64,000 nucleotides of DNA from Zizania palustris (Eukaryota; Streptophyta; Magnoliopsida; Poales; Poaceae), in contig JAAALK010000082.1 in the NCBI GenBank assembly GCA_019279435.1, positions 77,224,989 to 77,288,988 of the forward strand, written 5' to 3'. The notes under the pieces were generated by a model. The model had not been told where the DNA came from and did no database searches. It saw nothing but the letters and a program-made list of their open reading frames with translations. This document shows positions 9,701 through 20,017 of the stretch, one piece after another; positions within the stretch are counted from its first letter, which is position 1; each line of letters begins with the position of its first letter. Position numbers and translations under genes: made by a program.

Positions 9701-10365
9701 AGGTCGTTCTGCGATCAAGGCTTGGATTGATGAAGGCCAACGCCAGAAGCAAGTTCGGAGCCAAGCTTCGAGCAGTCAGCCTCCTCCGAACCCGCAGGTT
9801 TAGGAATTACTTAGGATTTTTTGATTATGTAAAGCTCATGCTTGTAAACATTTATCAATGAAAGTCTTGTTTGTCATATTTTTAGGCTTTGCCTCTTATG
9901 GAAGATATCGAAGTGTTAGAGCTTAACAGCGAACTTCGCTCATTGTGGAACACCTTCGAACTTCTAAAGAGTTATAAGCGTCCTCGATTTCTTATTCCTC
10001 GAGATGACTCCGGCGTAATTGCGCCCGAAGTAATCAAAGACGTATTGTCTTATATTAAAGAGGAAGATAAAGAGGTTGACGCAAACACCTCGTCTTCTGA
10101 AAACACTAATTGGTCTGAAGACGAAGGTGAAGCCCAAAATAAAAGATCTGAAGATCTTAGAAGCTGGGAAAGAAGCCCCGAGCGGCTTCGAACTTGGGCC
10201 GAGCTTCAACAAGAGCAGAAGGATTTTAGAGCTTCGAGGGGGAGGAAGAGAGTTAAACGTAAAGTTCTTAGAACTTCCGATGTTGGAACTAGCCGTTCCA
10301 CCCCTAGCTCTCGGGACCGAAGAGGTCTCCGATTCCTTCTTGGTATAGATACGAATTTTTCATAA
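6742..10365 (+). CDS. Antisense gene of the Tat element (putative gypsy-type transposon domain plus coiled coil)
   Basis: The gene lies between the integrase and the 3' LTR, opposite to gag-pol. It starts at ATG 6742 with an alanine-rich leader. A frame change near 6898-6941 is either a 44-nt intron (short for a plant) or a frameshift. The next exon (to about 8398) encodes a conserved-looking domain with FEAFFGAGLGLPAVDFL and LSMRDLAEEFLGLQ, resembling the Pfam family called putative gypsy-type transposon. Introns fitting GT-AG and keeping frame are 8399-8464 and 8893-8973. A third, 9798-9885, would skip the stop at 9801-9803 and extend the protein to 10365. The C-terminal half is a long coiled coil (about 8990-9400: QLREENEAL, LRAEVERLRK). 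Function is unknown. No stop lies within the proposed exons. Confidence 0.65.
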
Positions 10366-10734
10366 TGTAATCTGTAAACACATTTATTTCAATAATGAAT
10401 GCCGATTTAAAATTGTCTCCATATTTACTAGCCCCTCTTTGGTTATAAGCAACTTCGAAATGTATTCAAAGATGGTTATGCGCAAAGAAAAAACTTCGGA
10501 GTACAATTTTTTGGGGGTTCAGAGCCCCTCTGTCATTTAAAGATCTTTTGAAATCTTATGAAATGTCTTCGACTTTTTGCAGTCAGAAGAATGGTAGCTT
10601 AGTACCTTTGTTTGCTTTACGAAAGAAATCAATTGAGATAACTTCCAGGACACTTTAGTGTCTTAAAGAATTTGTCACTTTGGACTATGTTAACAGTCAT
10701 TCGAAGCTCATGGCTCAAATGCTGTTTTGCTTTA
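10366..10734. other. Spacer after the antisense gene
   Basis: AT-rich sequence just after the last exon, with a poly(A)-signal-like AATAATGAA near 10389-10400. No further coding signal was seen. Confidence 0.45.
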
Positions 10735-11100
10735 GCCACCTTCGGCTTGTCTTTGCGATCTCTGACGAACCAATGGTTCGGAGTTTGCAATGGTCTCTTT
10801 GGACTCTTTTTACGGATGTCTACCAGCCAATGGCTTGGACTCCGTATAATTGTAGCCACCTTCGGCTATTTTTGCAGAAGTCTACCAGCCAATGGCTTGG
10901 ACTTCGTAGAATTTGGCCACCTTCGGCTCTTTTTTACGGAAGTCTGCAAGCTGCAGCTTGGACTCCGTAGATTTTGGCCACCTTCGGCTCTTTTTACGGA
11001 AGTCTACCAGCCAATGGCTTGGACTCCGTAGAATGTGGTTTTGGGCTCTTTTACGGATGCCTACAAGCCGTGGCCTGGGCTCCGGATTATGTCAGCCACC
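10735..11100. repeat. 61-bp tandem repeat array in the Tat element
   Basis: About six units share GCCACCTTCGGCTCTTTTT, then ACGGAAGTCTACCAGCCAATG and GGCTTGGACTCCGTAGAAT. Clear unit starts are at 10735, 10855, 10915, 10976 and about 11037; the first interval is a double unit. The array lies between the 3' end of the antisense gene and the integrase stop codon, so both converging transcripts could run into it. Confidence 0.8.
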
Positions 11101-11291
11101 ACACCGGAGGCTTCGACTTTATGGGTTCGAAGTCCGGAAATACAGCCCAGCTTAATGACACTTCCCTCTCGGTCGACCCCGCGGTTCCAGCGCGTCCGCT
11201 CAGGAAGCTGGAAGTCTATGAGGGGAAGGCAACTATCAGGGTGTATGCTTTATTAATTTAGAGGTGATTACAAGCGAAATACAAGGAGCCC

Positions 11292-12277
11292 TTATGCGAA
11301 GTATCGCTTTAGGTGCTCCGCATGCCAAGTATGTGCTAATTCTTCACCTTCTAAATTAGCTAATTTAAATGAACCAGGGCGCCCTGAGTGGACAATTAGA
11401 TATGGACCTTCCCATTTATTGCCTAACTTCCCTGGTGCTATTATGCTTCGTAGAACAAGATGACCCGGCCTTAACTCGCTGAGTTTAACCTTCGGGTCAT
11501 ACCAAGTCTTCGTCTGCTGATGATACTTTGATAAATTAGCTACAGCCCGAAGTCTTGTTTCTTCTGACAAATCTAACGAAGCTTGTCTTTCTTCTTCAAT
11601 GTCCGGTTCGGTGCTGCGAAATGATCCCCCCTTGAGCTCCGTTGGAGTCATAGCTTCATCTCCGAATAGTAGTCTGAACGGAGTAAAACCTGTGGACCTT
11701 GTTTGCGTAGTCCGAATGGACCACAGAATCTTCGGAAGCTCTTCGGTCCACAGTCCCTTTGATAATCCTACTATTCTTCGATTTAGCCCTGATAAAATAT
11801 TTCCATTGGCTCGCTCTACGGCTCCATTCGACTGAGGATGTCTCACTGCAGCAAAACATAGTTGAATGCCTAGGTCTTCGCAAAACTTCTTGAAGGGTTC
11901 TGCGTCAAACTGTGTTCCATTATCAACTGTGAGATATCTAGGCACTCCGAACCGGCAAATAATGTTCTTCCAGAAGAATTTCTGTACATTGTTCGAAGTG
12001 ATAGCTGTTAAGGGCTCTGCTTCTACCCACTTAGAAAAATATTCAATAGCTACCACTGCGAACTTCAGATTTCCCTTTGCTAACGGAAAGGGACCAATTA
12101 GATCCATACCCCATCTGGCCATAGGCCATACCGGAGCTATGACTTGAAGAGCTGTTGGTGGGCGATGACTCCGTCTACCCATCCACTGGCATCCTTGACA
12201 AGTGCGGACCAAGCTCTCCCGCATCAGCTGTTATTGTGGGCCATAAAGCCCCTGGCGAAGTGTTTTTCCCTGCCAGA
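11292..12277 (-). pseudogene. Tat integrase
   Basis: The minus-strand frame (clean from 12224 to 11292) shows the zinc-binding cysteines (RTCQGCQ) and the catalytic triad: D in GMDLIGPFP, D in LTVDNGTQF and E in NGAVERANG. A C-terminal domain with KWEGPYLIV follows. The protein ends KRYFA at the natural C terminus. The start of the zinc-binding region (GALWPTITADA) is in another frame near 12215, so there is a frameshift. Further upstream the sequence enters the assembly gap. Integrase would insert the cDNA, but this copy is broken. Confidence 0.85.
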
Positions 12278-13277
12278 NNNNNNNNNNNNNNNNNNNNNNN
12301 NNNNNNNNNNNNNNNNNNNNNNNNNNNNNNNNNNNNNNNNNNNNNNNNNNNNNNNNNNNNNNNNNNNNNNNNNNNNNNNNNNNNNNNNNNNNNNNNNNNN
12401 NNNNNNNNNNNNNNNNNNNNNNNNNNNNNNNNNNNNNNNNNNNNNNNNNNNNNNNNNNNNNNNNNNNNNNNNNNNNNNNNNNNNNNNNNNNNNNNNNNNN
12501 NNNNNNNNNNNNNNNNNNNNNNNNNNNNNNNNNNNNNNNNNNNNNNNNNNNNNNNNNNNNNNNNNNNNNNNNNNNNNNNNNNNNNNNNNNNNNNNNNNNN
12601 NNNNNNNNNNNNNNNNNNNNNNNNNNNNNNNNNNNNNNNNNNNNNNNNNNNNNNNNNNNNNNNNNNNNNNNNNNNNNNNNNNNNNNNNNNNNNNNNNNNN
12701 NNNNNNNNNNNNNNNNNNNNNNNNNNNNNNNNNNNNNNNNNNNNNNNNNNNNNNNNNNNNNNNNNNNNNNNNNNNNNNNNNNNNNNNNNNNNNNNNNNNN
12801 NNNNNNNNNNNNNNNNNNNNNNNNNNNNNNNNNNNNNNNNNNNNNNNNNNNNNNNNNNNNNNNNNNNNNNNNNNNNNNNNNNNNNNNNNNNNNNNNNNNN
12901 NNNNNNNNNNNNNNNNNNNNNNNNNNNNNNNNNNNNNNNNNNNNNNNNNNNNNNNNNNNNNNNNNNNNNNNNNNNNNNNNNNNNNNNNNNNNNNNNNNNN
13001 NNNNNNNNNNNNNNNNNNNNNNNNNNNNNNNNNNNNNNNNNNNNNNNNNNNNNNNNNNNNNNNNNNNNNNNNNNNNNNNNNNNNNNNNNNNNNNNNNNNN
13101 NNNNNNNNNNNNNNNNNNNNNNNNNNNNNNNNNNNNNNNNNNNNNNNNNNNNNNNNNNNNNNNNNNNNNNNNNNNNNNNNNNNNNNNNNNNNNNNNNNNN
13201 NNNNNNNNNNNNNNNNNNNNNNNNNNNNNNNNNNNNNNNNNNNNNNNNNNNNNNNNNNNNNNNNNNNNNNNNNNNNN
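12278..13277. other. Assembly gap of exactly 1000 N
   Basis: A round-number run of N interrupts pol between the second RNase H and the integrase. The true length is unknown. No frame reading through it is meaningful. Confidence 0.99.
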
Positions 13278-15640
13278 CGCTCCGACACCTGCTCCAGATG
13301 CTTGGAAAGCTCCATCGGAGTATATGGTCCAAATTCCTTCACTTGGCTTCTCCGGAGCCCATACTGCCGGGGGAGTCTATTCTTCCACAAAGCCTGCCAA
13401 CACCTGTTACTTGATTGATGTCCTTGCCACGAAGGAGATGCCGAAGGGTGCTAATTCAACGGCCCATTTCCCAATTCTTCTTGTAGAATCCTTATGTGCT
13501 AGGAAATAATGCCTTAACTTCCTCGAAGCCATTATCAGAGCATAGGTGAACTTCTCAAGCTCAGAATATTTTTTTTTGCTCCAGACAATGCTTTGGATAC
13601 AAAATAGACTAGATTCTGTACCAACTTCCCATTGAAATCAACTTCTCTAACAAGGACTGCACTAACAGCAGAGCCAGTAGATGCAAGGTAGAGGAGTAGG
13701 GTTTCGTCCGCAATAGGCACCGTGAGTGTAGCGAGGTTACTGAGATAATTCTTAATATCATCAAAACTCTTTTGACACTCTGGTGTCCATGCAAAATCTT
13801 CGGACCCTTTCAATGCTTTGAAAATGGGCAAACTTCTCTCCGCAGACCTTGCTAGGAATATGCTAAGTGCTGCAAGGCGGCCAGTTAGCTTTTGCACTTG
13901 CTTCAAATTTTCCGGAGGAGCCATCCTTTGCAATGCAGTTATTTGAGTAGGGATAGCTTCAATCCCTCTGCTTGAAACTAGATACCCTAACAATTTTCCA
14001 GCCTGAGCCCCGAAGATACATTTTTCGGGGTTAAGACGGACTCCACATGCCCGAAGGCTATTGAACGTTTCTGCTAAGTCTAGGCTATGTTGGTGCTTTA
14101 GAGCACTCTTTATTACAATGTCATCCATATAGGCTTCTACATTGCGGCCCATTTGATGACCTAGAGTCTTAGCAACTAACCTCGAAAATGTTGCCCCGGC
14201 ATTTCTTAAGCCGAAAGGCATTCTTACATAGCAGAAGACTCCCGAAGGAGTTACAAAGCTTGTTTTGATTTCATCTTCTCGCTTTAACCAGATTTGATGA
14301 TAGCTAGAATACGCGTCAAGGAAGCTTAATAACTCCGAACTAGTAGTGGAGTCAACCAATTGATCAATTCGGGGCATGGGATAGGGGCCACGGGGGCATG
14401 CTTTATTCAAAGATGTAAAGTCAATACACATGCGCCACTTCCCAGAAGATTTCTTTCTGATGAAGACTGGGTTGGCTAGCCACTCCGTATGAGCTACTTC
14501 TCTGAAAATCCCAGCCTTCAACAACTTTTCCACTTCAGCTTTAGCAAGGATGGCCCTCTCCGCAGATAACTTCCGGAGTCCTTGTCGAACAGGCCGAACC
14601 CTCGGGTTCACATGTAAGCTAAGCTCAATAATATCCCGACTGACTCCGGTAATGTCTTCATCAGACCATGCAAAGACATCAAAATTTTCTTCAACTACTT
14701 TTTCTAACGAAGTAGCGACTTCTGGAGGCAAATCCTTGCTGAACTGAAATGAATAGTCTTTGTCGTCTTTGACAATAACCTTCGTTATAATCTCTCCTTC
14801 GAGTCTTGGCCTTGGGAAGGACTTCTTCAAAGGTTCACCTGAAGTAGAGATATCCTCCGGGTTGCCTTGCACATTGTTCTCTTGTCTCGGGTCAAGAGGG
14901 GGGCCATGACCATATTCCGCTCTTCGCGCAGTGACCTGATCTCCGAAAACAGTAAGCACTCCCACTTGTGTGGGCATCTTCATACACAAATAATTATGAT
15001 GTGCCACGGCTCCGAAATGATTCAACATGCCCCTCCCGAAGATAACATTATATGCATACGGGGCATCCACAACATCAAAAATCACCTCCTCCGTCCTGGC
15101 TAGTAGCCCCTCTCTGAAAGCGACCTCCAGACCTATTTGGCAGAGGGCATCAAGAGGGGGTCCTGCGAAGCCTTGCAAAGGACGAGCTGCTGGGAGAAGA
15201 TGCTTCCTGGAGATAATATCTGCTGAGCTCCCTCCGTCAATCAGTACTCTCCGGACTTAAGTCCCAGCTATGTCGGTAGTGATGATAAGTGGATCTGCAT
15301 GCGGAAACTTTATGCCAGCTGCATCATCTGCGGAAAAAGATATCGGCACATGGGACCATTCAGGCATGGTAGCGGCGGACGAAGAAGTTCCAATATGGCC
15401 CACTTCTCGGACATATTCTCTTCTCTGCCTCTTTGACATACTACCAAGAGTCCCTCCTCTGGAAATGGGGAGGACTACTCTTTTCCCTCGATCTTGACCA
15501 TCTTCCTGCTTCGGAGGTGGCATAATATTGACCACCGGAGGTTGCCTTGCAGGGTCGAAGTTGTCTATACATGCCACAGCCTGGACAAGCTCCGGACGCA
15601 CCTCGGAAGGAACTCGGTCTATAGTGCCTCGACCCAAGGT
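13278..15640 (-). pseudogene. Tat pol: protease, reverse transcriptase, RNase H and second RNase H
   Basis: Reading minus, the protease active site is LIDGGSSADI just downstream of an in-frame TAA at 15257-15259. The RT frame (15178-13535) has VFIRKKSSGKWRMCIDFTS, the fingers and palm, and the catalytic YMDD in VEAYMDDIVI. RNase H begins after FAWTPECQ. The frame then slips at a T-rich run near 13567-13575, and the RNase H end continues in another frame (RKLRHYFLAH). Beyond it, TIYSDGAFQASGAGV at 13278-13325 looks like the start of a second RNase H, as in Tat elements, before the gap cuts it. At least one stop and one frameshift inactivate this copy. Confidence 0.85.
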
Positions 15641-16957
15641 TCTTTCAAGTTACTCGCCTCTTAAAGCGAGTATAGACTTGCACGCATCAGTTGCGTGACT
15701 TCGATTCTCACTATGGACGCAGCAGAAGAAGGCCTGGGCCTTGCCAGCCGGCTTCCATGGTGGCCTCCAGCCGCTAGTCTTGATTCCCGAAGCTTGTGAA
15801 GTCTTAGAGGCAAATTTCTGCGAAGGTGCAATGTTCAAGACTTCTGAACGAGGATGCTTTTGCCCCCAACGCCTTTCATGTCGGACTTCGAAGTTAGGCC
15901 CCTACGAAGGTGTTGAAGTCTTCACTTCCAACTTGACTTCTTGTAGGATTGACGGAGTTGAAGCAGTTCTCCGAAGCCACCGTTCTTCGGACCTAGCATA
16001 CTCTTCAAAATAAGACATCAAATGAGCAACAGAAGATATATGTTTCCGATGAAGTATATCAAGGAGGCCCGCATGGGTAACTCCCTCTCGAGCTGCATCA
16101 ACTATGGAGGATGTAGTCAACCCTTGAATTTACGACTTCGTATGAGTGAAGCGCTTGAAGAATTGTCTTAAAGTCTCTCTAGGCAACTGCTTCACCTGGA
16201 AAAGACTTCCTGTAGATATTGGGGGTACGAAGGTACCCTGGAAGTTAATTATGAACTTCTTCCTTAATTGCTCCCAGGTTCTAATTGACCCTGGCTTCAG
16301 GGACCAAAACCACCATAGAGCCACCCCTTCAAGAGCTAGAGGGAAACATTTGGCCATGGTGTCTCACACTCTTCCACTGGCCTCAATTGCCAAAGCATAA
16401 GAGTGGGAGAACTCCCCAGGGTCCTCGTCTCTAGAATATTTGCAGAGCTTCGAAGTTTTAAACTTAGGATCGAAGCGCACTTTCTGTAGCTTGGGATGCA
16501 GTGGAGACTCACTGTCGAAGGAAGCGTTCTCTGGGGCTTCGGGATAAGGAAGTTCGTCGTCTTGGGGCACTTCTGGAATGACCAGGGTGGCCTGAGAACG
16601 AAGCCTATCTGTGGCTTCTTGCCTCCACCTCGCCACTTCAGCTTGGAGACTAGCCATTTGGGCGGCCATGTCGCCAAGACCATCTTCATCTCCTCTGGAA
16701 GGACCTTCCGGGTCTTGAGAACTGTACGTGTCAGTTCAAAGCGGAATCTGAGCTGGAAGAGGGACTCCGGTTGGCCGAAGTATAGATGGAGTTGGGGGAG
16801 GAACTCCGTATACTCAAGGAAGGGGAATCCCTTTGGGGGTCTGAGGTGGAGGAATTACCGAAGATCCTCCGACCTTGACTGTGTTCGAAGATCTTACTGC
16901 GGAGGTCCGAGGGGACCTACGAGTAGGACTACCACCTGAACTCCACTTGGGAGGCAT
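15641..16957 (-). pseudogene. Tat gag
   Basis: The start is ATG at 16957 (MPPKWSSGGSPTRRSPRTS). The retrotransposon gag core is in pieces: LCKYSRDEDPGEFSHSYALA (16364-16669 frame), then MAKCFPLALEGVALWWFWSL (16130-16357) and a following helical segment (15902-16120). A degenerate zinc-knuckle-like stretch, FCCVHSENRSHATDACKS, is at about 15675-15735. Stops near 16361, 16121-16129 and 15899 and at least one frameshift break it. Gag would form the capsid in an intact element. Confidence 0.8.
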
Positions 16958-16999
16958 GGTTTGAGAACTTGGTAGAGAACGAAGTTTTTTGGACTAAGC

Positions 17000-17017
17000 T
17001 CCCCACGGACGGCGCCA
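17000..17017 (-). other. Tat primer binding site
   Basis: On the minus strand TGGCGCCGTCCGTGGGGA follows the 5' LTR after two bases. TGGCGCC is the usual beginning of such sites in Tat and related gypsy elements. The exact primer tRNA was not assigned. Confidence 0.75.
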
Positions 17018-17019
17018 AC

Positions 17020-17516
17020 TGTTGGCGTAAAAGATTACGCTAATAGGTTTCTAAAGATTAAAAACTGACAAACAAAGTGTTTACGAAGTAAACTATTTCA
17101 AGCCTCTGAAGTGGATAATAGCTCAAAACAGTTCGAAGATGTGTATTGAATAACTCGGTATTCGATGATCATTACAGGGTAAAACGGGGGGTATTTATAA
17201 GCCAAAACCTTAAGGAAAAGACCTCTTTACCCCTCTATTACAACCGACATAGTGGAAACTATTTGGTACCCTTAATAGGGATAAAATGGTAAAAGACTAA
17301 TCTAATGAGAAAGAAGATAAGTCTTCCATCTTAGCTGTCAAGGAGGTTCTCTGAAGAGTTTACATTCGAAGATATACTCCGAACTAGAGTTCGCCTCGAT
17401 CCTTCGAACTTGACCCAGTACTAAGCCGGAGTTAGATGCTGGAGAGCTTTGGCTAAATAGCCTGCCTTTGTCTTGTTATAGTAGTGACCCTGAGGATGAA
17501 GTATTTTCCCCCAACA
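17020..17516 (-). repeat. Tat 5' LTR (497 bp)
   Basis: It starts TGTTGGCG and ends CCAACA in plus-strand reading. The minus-strand TATAAATA is at 17192-17199. It differs from the left LTR at many sites by eye, so the Tat element is not recent. Confidence 0.88.
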
Positions 17517-17679
17517 GGAAGCAAACAAGGTTCTATTACAACCAAACAAAGATAAATAGTTTAGACTATTCTCTAAGAACTAATCCTGACTTCTCCCCCT
17601 TTTGGCATTAAGTACCAAAAACGAGAGACTAATCGTAAGCTGGAGGAGCACCATATAGACGACGACGGTGATGCTGGTA
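17517..17679 (-). other. C1 3' region with polypurine tract
   Basis: Plus-strand ttctcccccttttggcatta at 17591-17610 reads on the minus strand as a purine tract, CCAAAAGGGGGAGAA, typical just before Sirevirus 3' LTRs. The LTR itself is replaced by the Tat element from 17516 leftward. Confidence 0.6.
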
Positions 17680-17873
17680 CTAAATGGGGTACCCAGATGA
17701 GGAGGAATCTGATTGATCAACTAGAGAAGAGAGAGTGTCGATCCTGGAGTTGATGCGCTCCTGACCACTATGAAGGTCCTGCAGATGGGTGTTGATTGCT
17801 CCCTGACCCAAGGCCATCTGATCCATCCTTTCATTCTGCTGATGGAAATCCGCTATTACTTGTTGCAGCACTG
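17680..17873 (-). pseudogene. C1 third ORF, C-terminal part
   Basis: A minus-strand frame with coiled-coil character (IADFHQQNERMDQMAL, INSRIDTLSSLVDQ) ends at a stop at 17680. It continues the frame found at 23863 onward. The split is exactly at the gypsy 2 target site CACTG (17869-17873). Confidence 0.65.
17869..17873. repeat. Gypsy 2 target site duplication, left copy (CACTG)
   Basis: CACTG precedes the 5' LTR (TGATGAGG) and is repeated at 23858-23862 after the 3' LTR (CCCATCA). Confidence 0.88.
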
Positions 17874-18783
17874 TGATGAGGACATCACTTCACATGATAC
17901 ACACATGGAGCCTCCACCTACAATTCAACTACAAGGACCAATCACACGCGCCCGTGCCCGTCGCTTGAACCATGAGGTTAATTCTTTCCTTAGCAACTAT
18001 GTTAATATTTGTTTGGACGGGATGCTACTGAATACTAGCGATATTTTGTTTCTTAGGAACATGGGAGATGGAATAGAAGAATTGGAGTTGAAGACGGAGT
18101 CGCACGGATGATTTGAAGTCAAGAATTCGCTGGTTCGGAATACATCAACCACCCTGCACCAAAATGGGCATAACTTCCTCATACGAAGTCCGATTGGCGC
18201 GTTCTTTGACTTTTTGGAAAGCTGAGGAGAAGACGGATCGTTTGCTGTTGGTTTCACCTCATTTGGAGTCTCGAGTCGTCCTGTGTATTTAAAACAGTCC
18301 TGCGTGATAGAACTGGGCCGTATTGGCCCATAGTCTGAGTCTGTACGTCTTCTAGCCCACAGCCTGTGTCTGTTCGCCTTCCACAGGCTGCCGCCCTATA
18401 TATTCTCACGCCAGCCGCCGCTAGGGTTAGGTTTTGCTTTGTTTGCATCTACACTTGTGTGTTTAGATCCCGCCTCTTGCACCGGACCGATTGGCTGCTG
18501 CATTGGCGTTTGTGAAACCTCACCTTATCATCGTTTGTCTGTGATTTGGCATTCGACTTGTATCCTTCCTGTTCTTGCTTGTGTTCTTGGGTTCGCTTGC
18601 AGGAATTAGCCTTCGTGGCGAGGTCAATCGCGTTCTGCGTGGTTGATAACCAACGGAGACAGTGGTGTAACGATTGCAAGGTTTTGATCCGCCGGACCGG
18701 AGCCTTGGATCGCCAACGTCGAGATTCTCCACCAACCCAAGTTATCCTTTACCTAGCGGAAGATCGGGACCACTCCCCCATTA
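17874..18783 (+). repeat. Gypsy 2 5' LTR (910 bp)
   Basis: It begins TGATGAGGACATC and ends CCCCCATTA. TATATAT at 18397-18403 is the likely TATA box. It is nearly identical to 22948-23857. Short frames inside it, on either strand, are also in the other LTR copies and are not counted as genes. Confidence 0.9.
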
Positions 18784-18785
18784 GT

Positions 18786-18797
18786 TGGTATCAGAGC
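18786..18797 (+). other. Gypsy 2 primer binding site
   Basis: TGGTATCAGAGC starts two bases after the LTR and is complementary to the 3' end of initiator methionine tRNA. Confidence 0.88.
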
Positions 18798-20017
18798 TCA
18801 GTTTTCCCGTTAGGTAATCTCGATCTGCTTTTGTTTTTACCCAGAGTCCAGAAAACTGCACAAAAAAATTCTCCACCGAGAACCCCTTTGTGCCTTGTGA
18901 TTTTAATTTCAGTTTTAACTTTGTTGAGTTCGTGTTCTTGGTCGAGTCTTGTTGCTGGTTTAGTCATCCCTCTGTGTCGTTTGAGTAGTAGTTGTTCTTG
19001 TGTCTCAGAAAAAAATTCCCCACTGAAAAACACCCCTTCCGCAACCCTATTTGTTTTCCACATCGACTCTTTGTGACCCCCCTTCAGTAAAACAGGCATA
19101 ACTTTTCGCTCGTTTGGCAGAAAAATCTGAAATTTTTTGAGCGTGTTCCTGACCCAATGTTTGTGGGTACCCTAACTCGCTACGCCTGTTAGCCCTCACC
19201 AAAATCGCCAAAAAAAATCAGGAAGATAAAGAAAAAAATTGGTCAAAGTTTTTGCTCGCCGGACAGCGAACTTGTTTGAATTTTTGTGAGCCACATCCCA
19301 CCTCAGTTGTAGGTGCCAATTTTTGTGGTTGCATCTCTGGTCATCCTTGTTCAAAAAAAAATAGAGTGAAAAAAAAGGAGAAAAAAAATATATAAAAAAA
19401 GTGAAGCGGTCATGTTAGTTGCTTGTCCGAACTCTTGTCCGATCTCTTGTCCGATCAGTGGCAGGCAGTGGCAGTTTCTGCTTGTTCAATCCCTTGTCCG
19501 AACTCTTGTCCGATCTCTTGTCCGATCAGTGGCAGGCAGTGGCAGTTTCAGTGGCAGTTTCTGCTTGTCCAATCCCTTGTCCGATCTCTTGTCCGATCTC
19601 TTGTCCGATCTGCAGAGAGTTGAATTTGGCCTGTGTTGCTTCCATTTGAGTTTTGGGCACATAGTTTCCCTCTATTGCTTGAATTTTCACCTTGGGAGCA
19701 CTAAGGCCAGCAACTTTGACGAGTACTAGGGAATACTTATTGAACTTGGTTTAACTGTTATTATTATCGCTAATCCTTGCTACTCACTTTGCCTTCCAAG
19801 CTACACCTTTCTCTTGGTCAGGACAGGTTCATTCCTTGCAATTGCCACCACCCTCCACTTGGTTCATCACCTGTAGGCCGGTGACCTCACAGCGGCGTGG
19901 TAAGAACACTTGCAAGCGTGGGTAAGGTGCTTGACAGTTTGCTTCCACCCCACACCCACCACCACACCTAGATGTTTTCCATCAGGATTATTCTTTGTTG
20001 TTTTGTCTTTCACTAAC
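18798..20017 (+). other. Gypsy 2 leader (5' untranslated region)
   Basis: About 1.2 kb without a convincing gene. It includes A-rich runs near 19350-19400 and the tandem repeat at 19422-19614. The short open frames here are not shared intact with gypsy 3 and are judged non-coding. Confidence 0.6.
19422..19614 (+). repeat. Nested tandem repeat in the gypsy 2 leader
   Basis: CTTGTCCGATCT-type 12-mers are grouped into larger units: about 71 bp (19422-19492), about 83 bp (19493-19575), then a partial copy. The units share CAGTGGCAGGCAGTGGCAG. The array is absent from the leader of gypsy 3 (near 59820), so it expanded in this lineage. Confidence 0.8.

Larger units (their letters stand above)
25..17516 (-). 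mobile_element. Tat-like Ty3/gypsy LTR retrotransposon, degenerate, hosting a CACTA insertion
   Basis: The element reads on the minus strand: 5' LTR 17020-17516, PBS just inside it, gag, protease, RT, RNase H, a second RNase H, an assembly gap, integrase, then about 5 kb of extra sequence and the 3' LTR (25-463 plus 6222-6277). LTR lengths agree: 497 bp on the right, 495 bp on the left after removing the CACTA insertion and one TSD copy. Both begin TGTTGG and end CCAACA. Assignment to the Tat lineage is inferred from a second RNase H-like motif after the RT RNase H, the long region 3' of pol, and an antisense gene there. Coding regions carry stops and frameshifts, so this copy is not autonomous. 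The 5 bp outside the two LTRs (GTACC and GGAAG) do not match. Confidence 0.85.

Noticed and set aside
12144..13418. Long open frames across 12144-13418 on both strands
   Set aside because: They only exist because they read through 1000 unknown bases; nothing can be said about the sequence there.
18254..18735. Small minus-strand frames in the gypsy LTR, repeated at 23328-23809
   Set aside because: They occur in both LTR copies simply because the LTRs are near-identical; composition and lack of motifs argue against coding.
18546..19076. 176-codon plus-strand frame across the gypsy 2 LTR and PBS
   Set aside because: It spans the LTR/PBS boundary in the leader and is not kept in gypsy 3.
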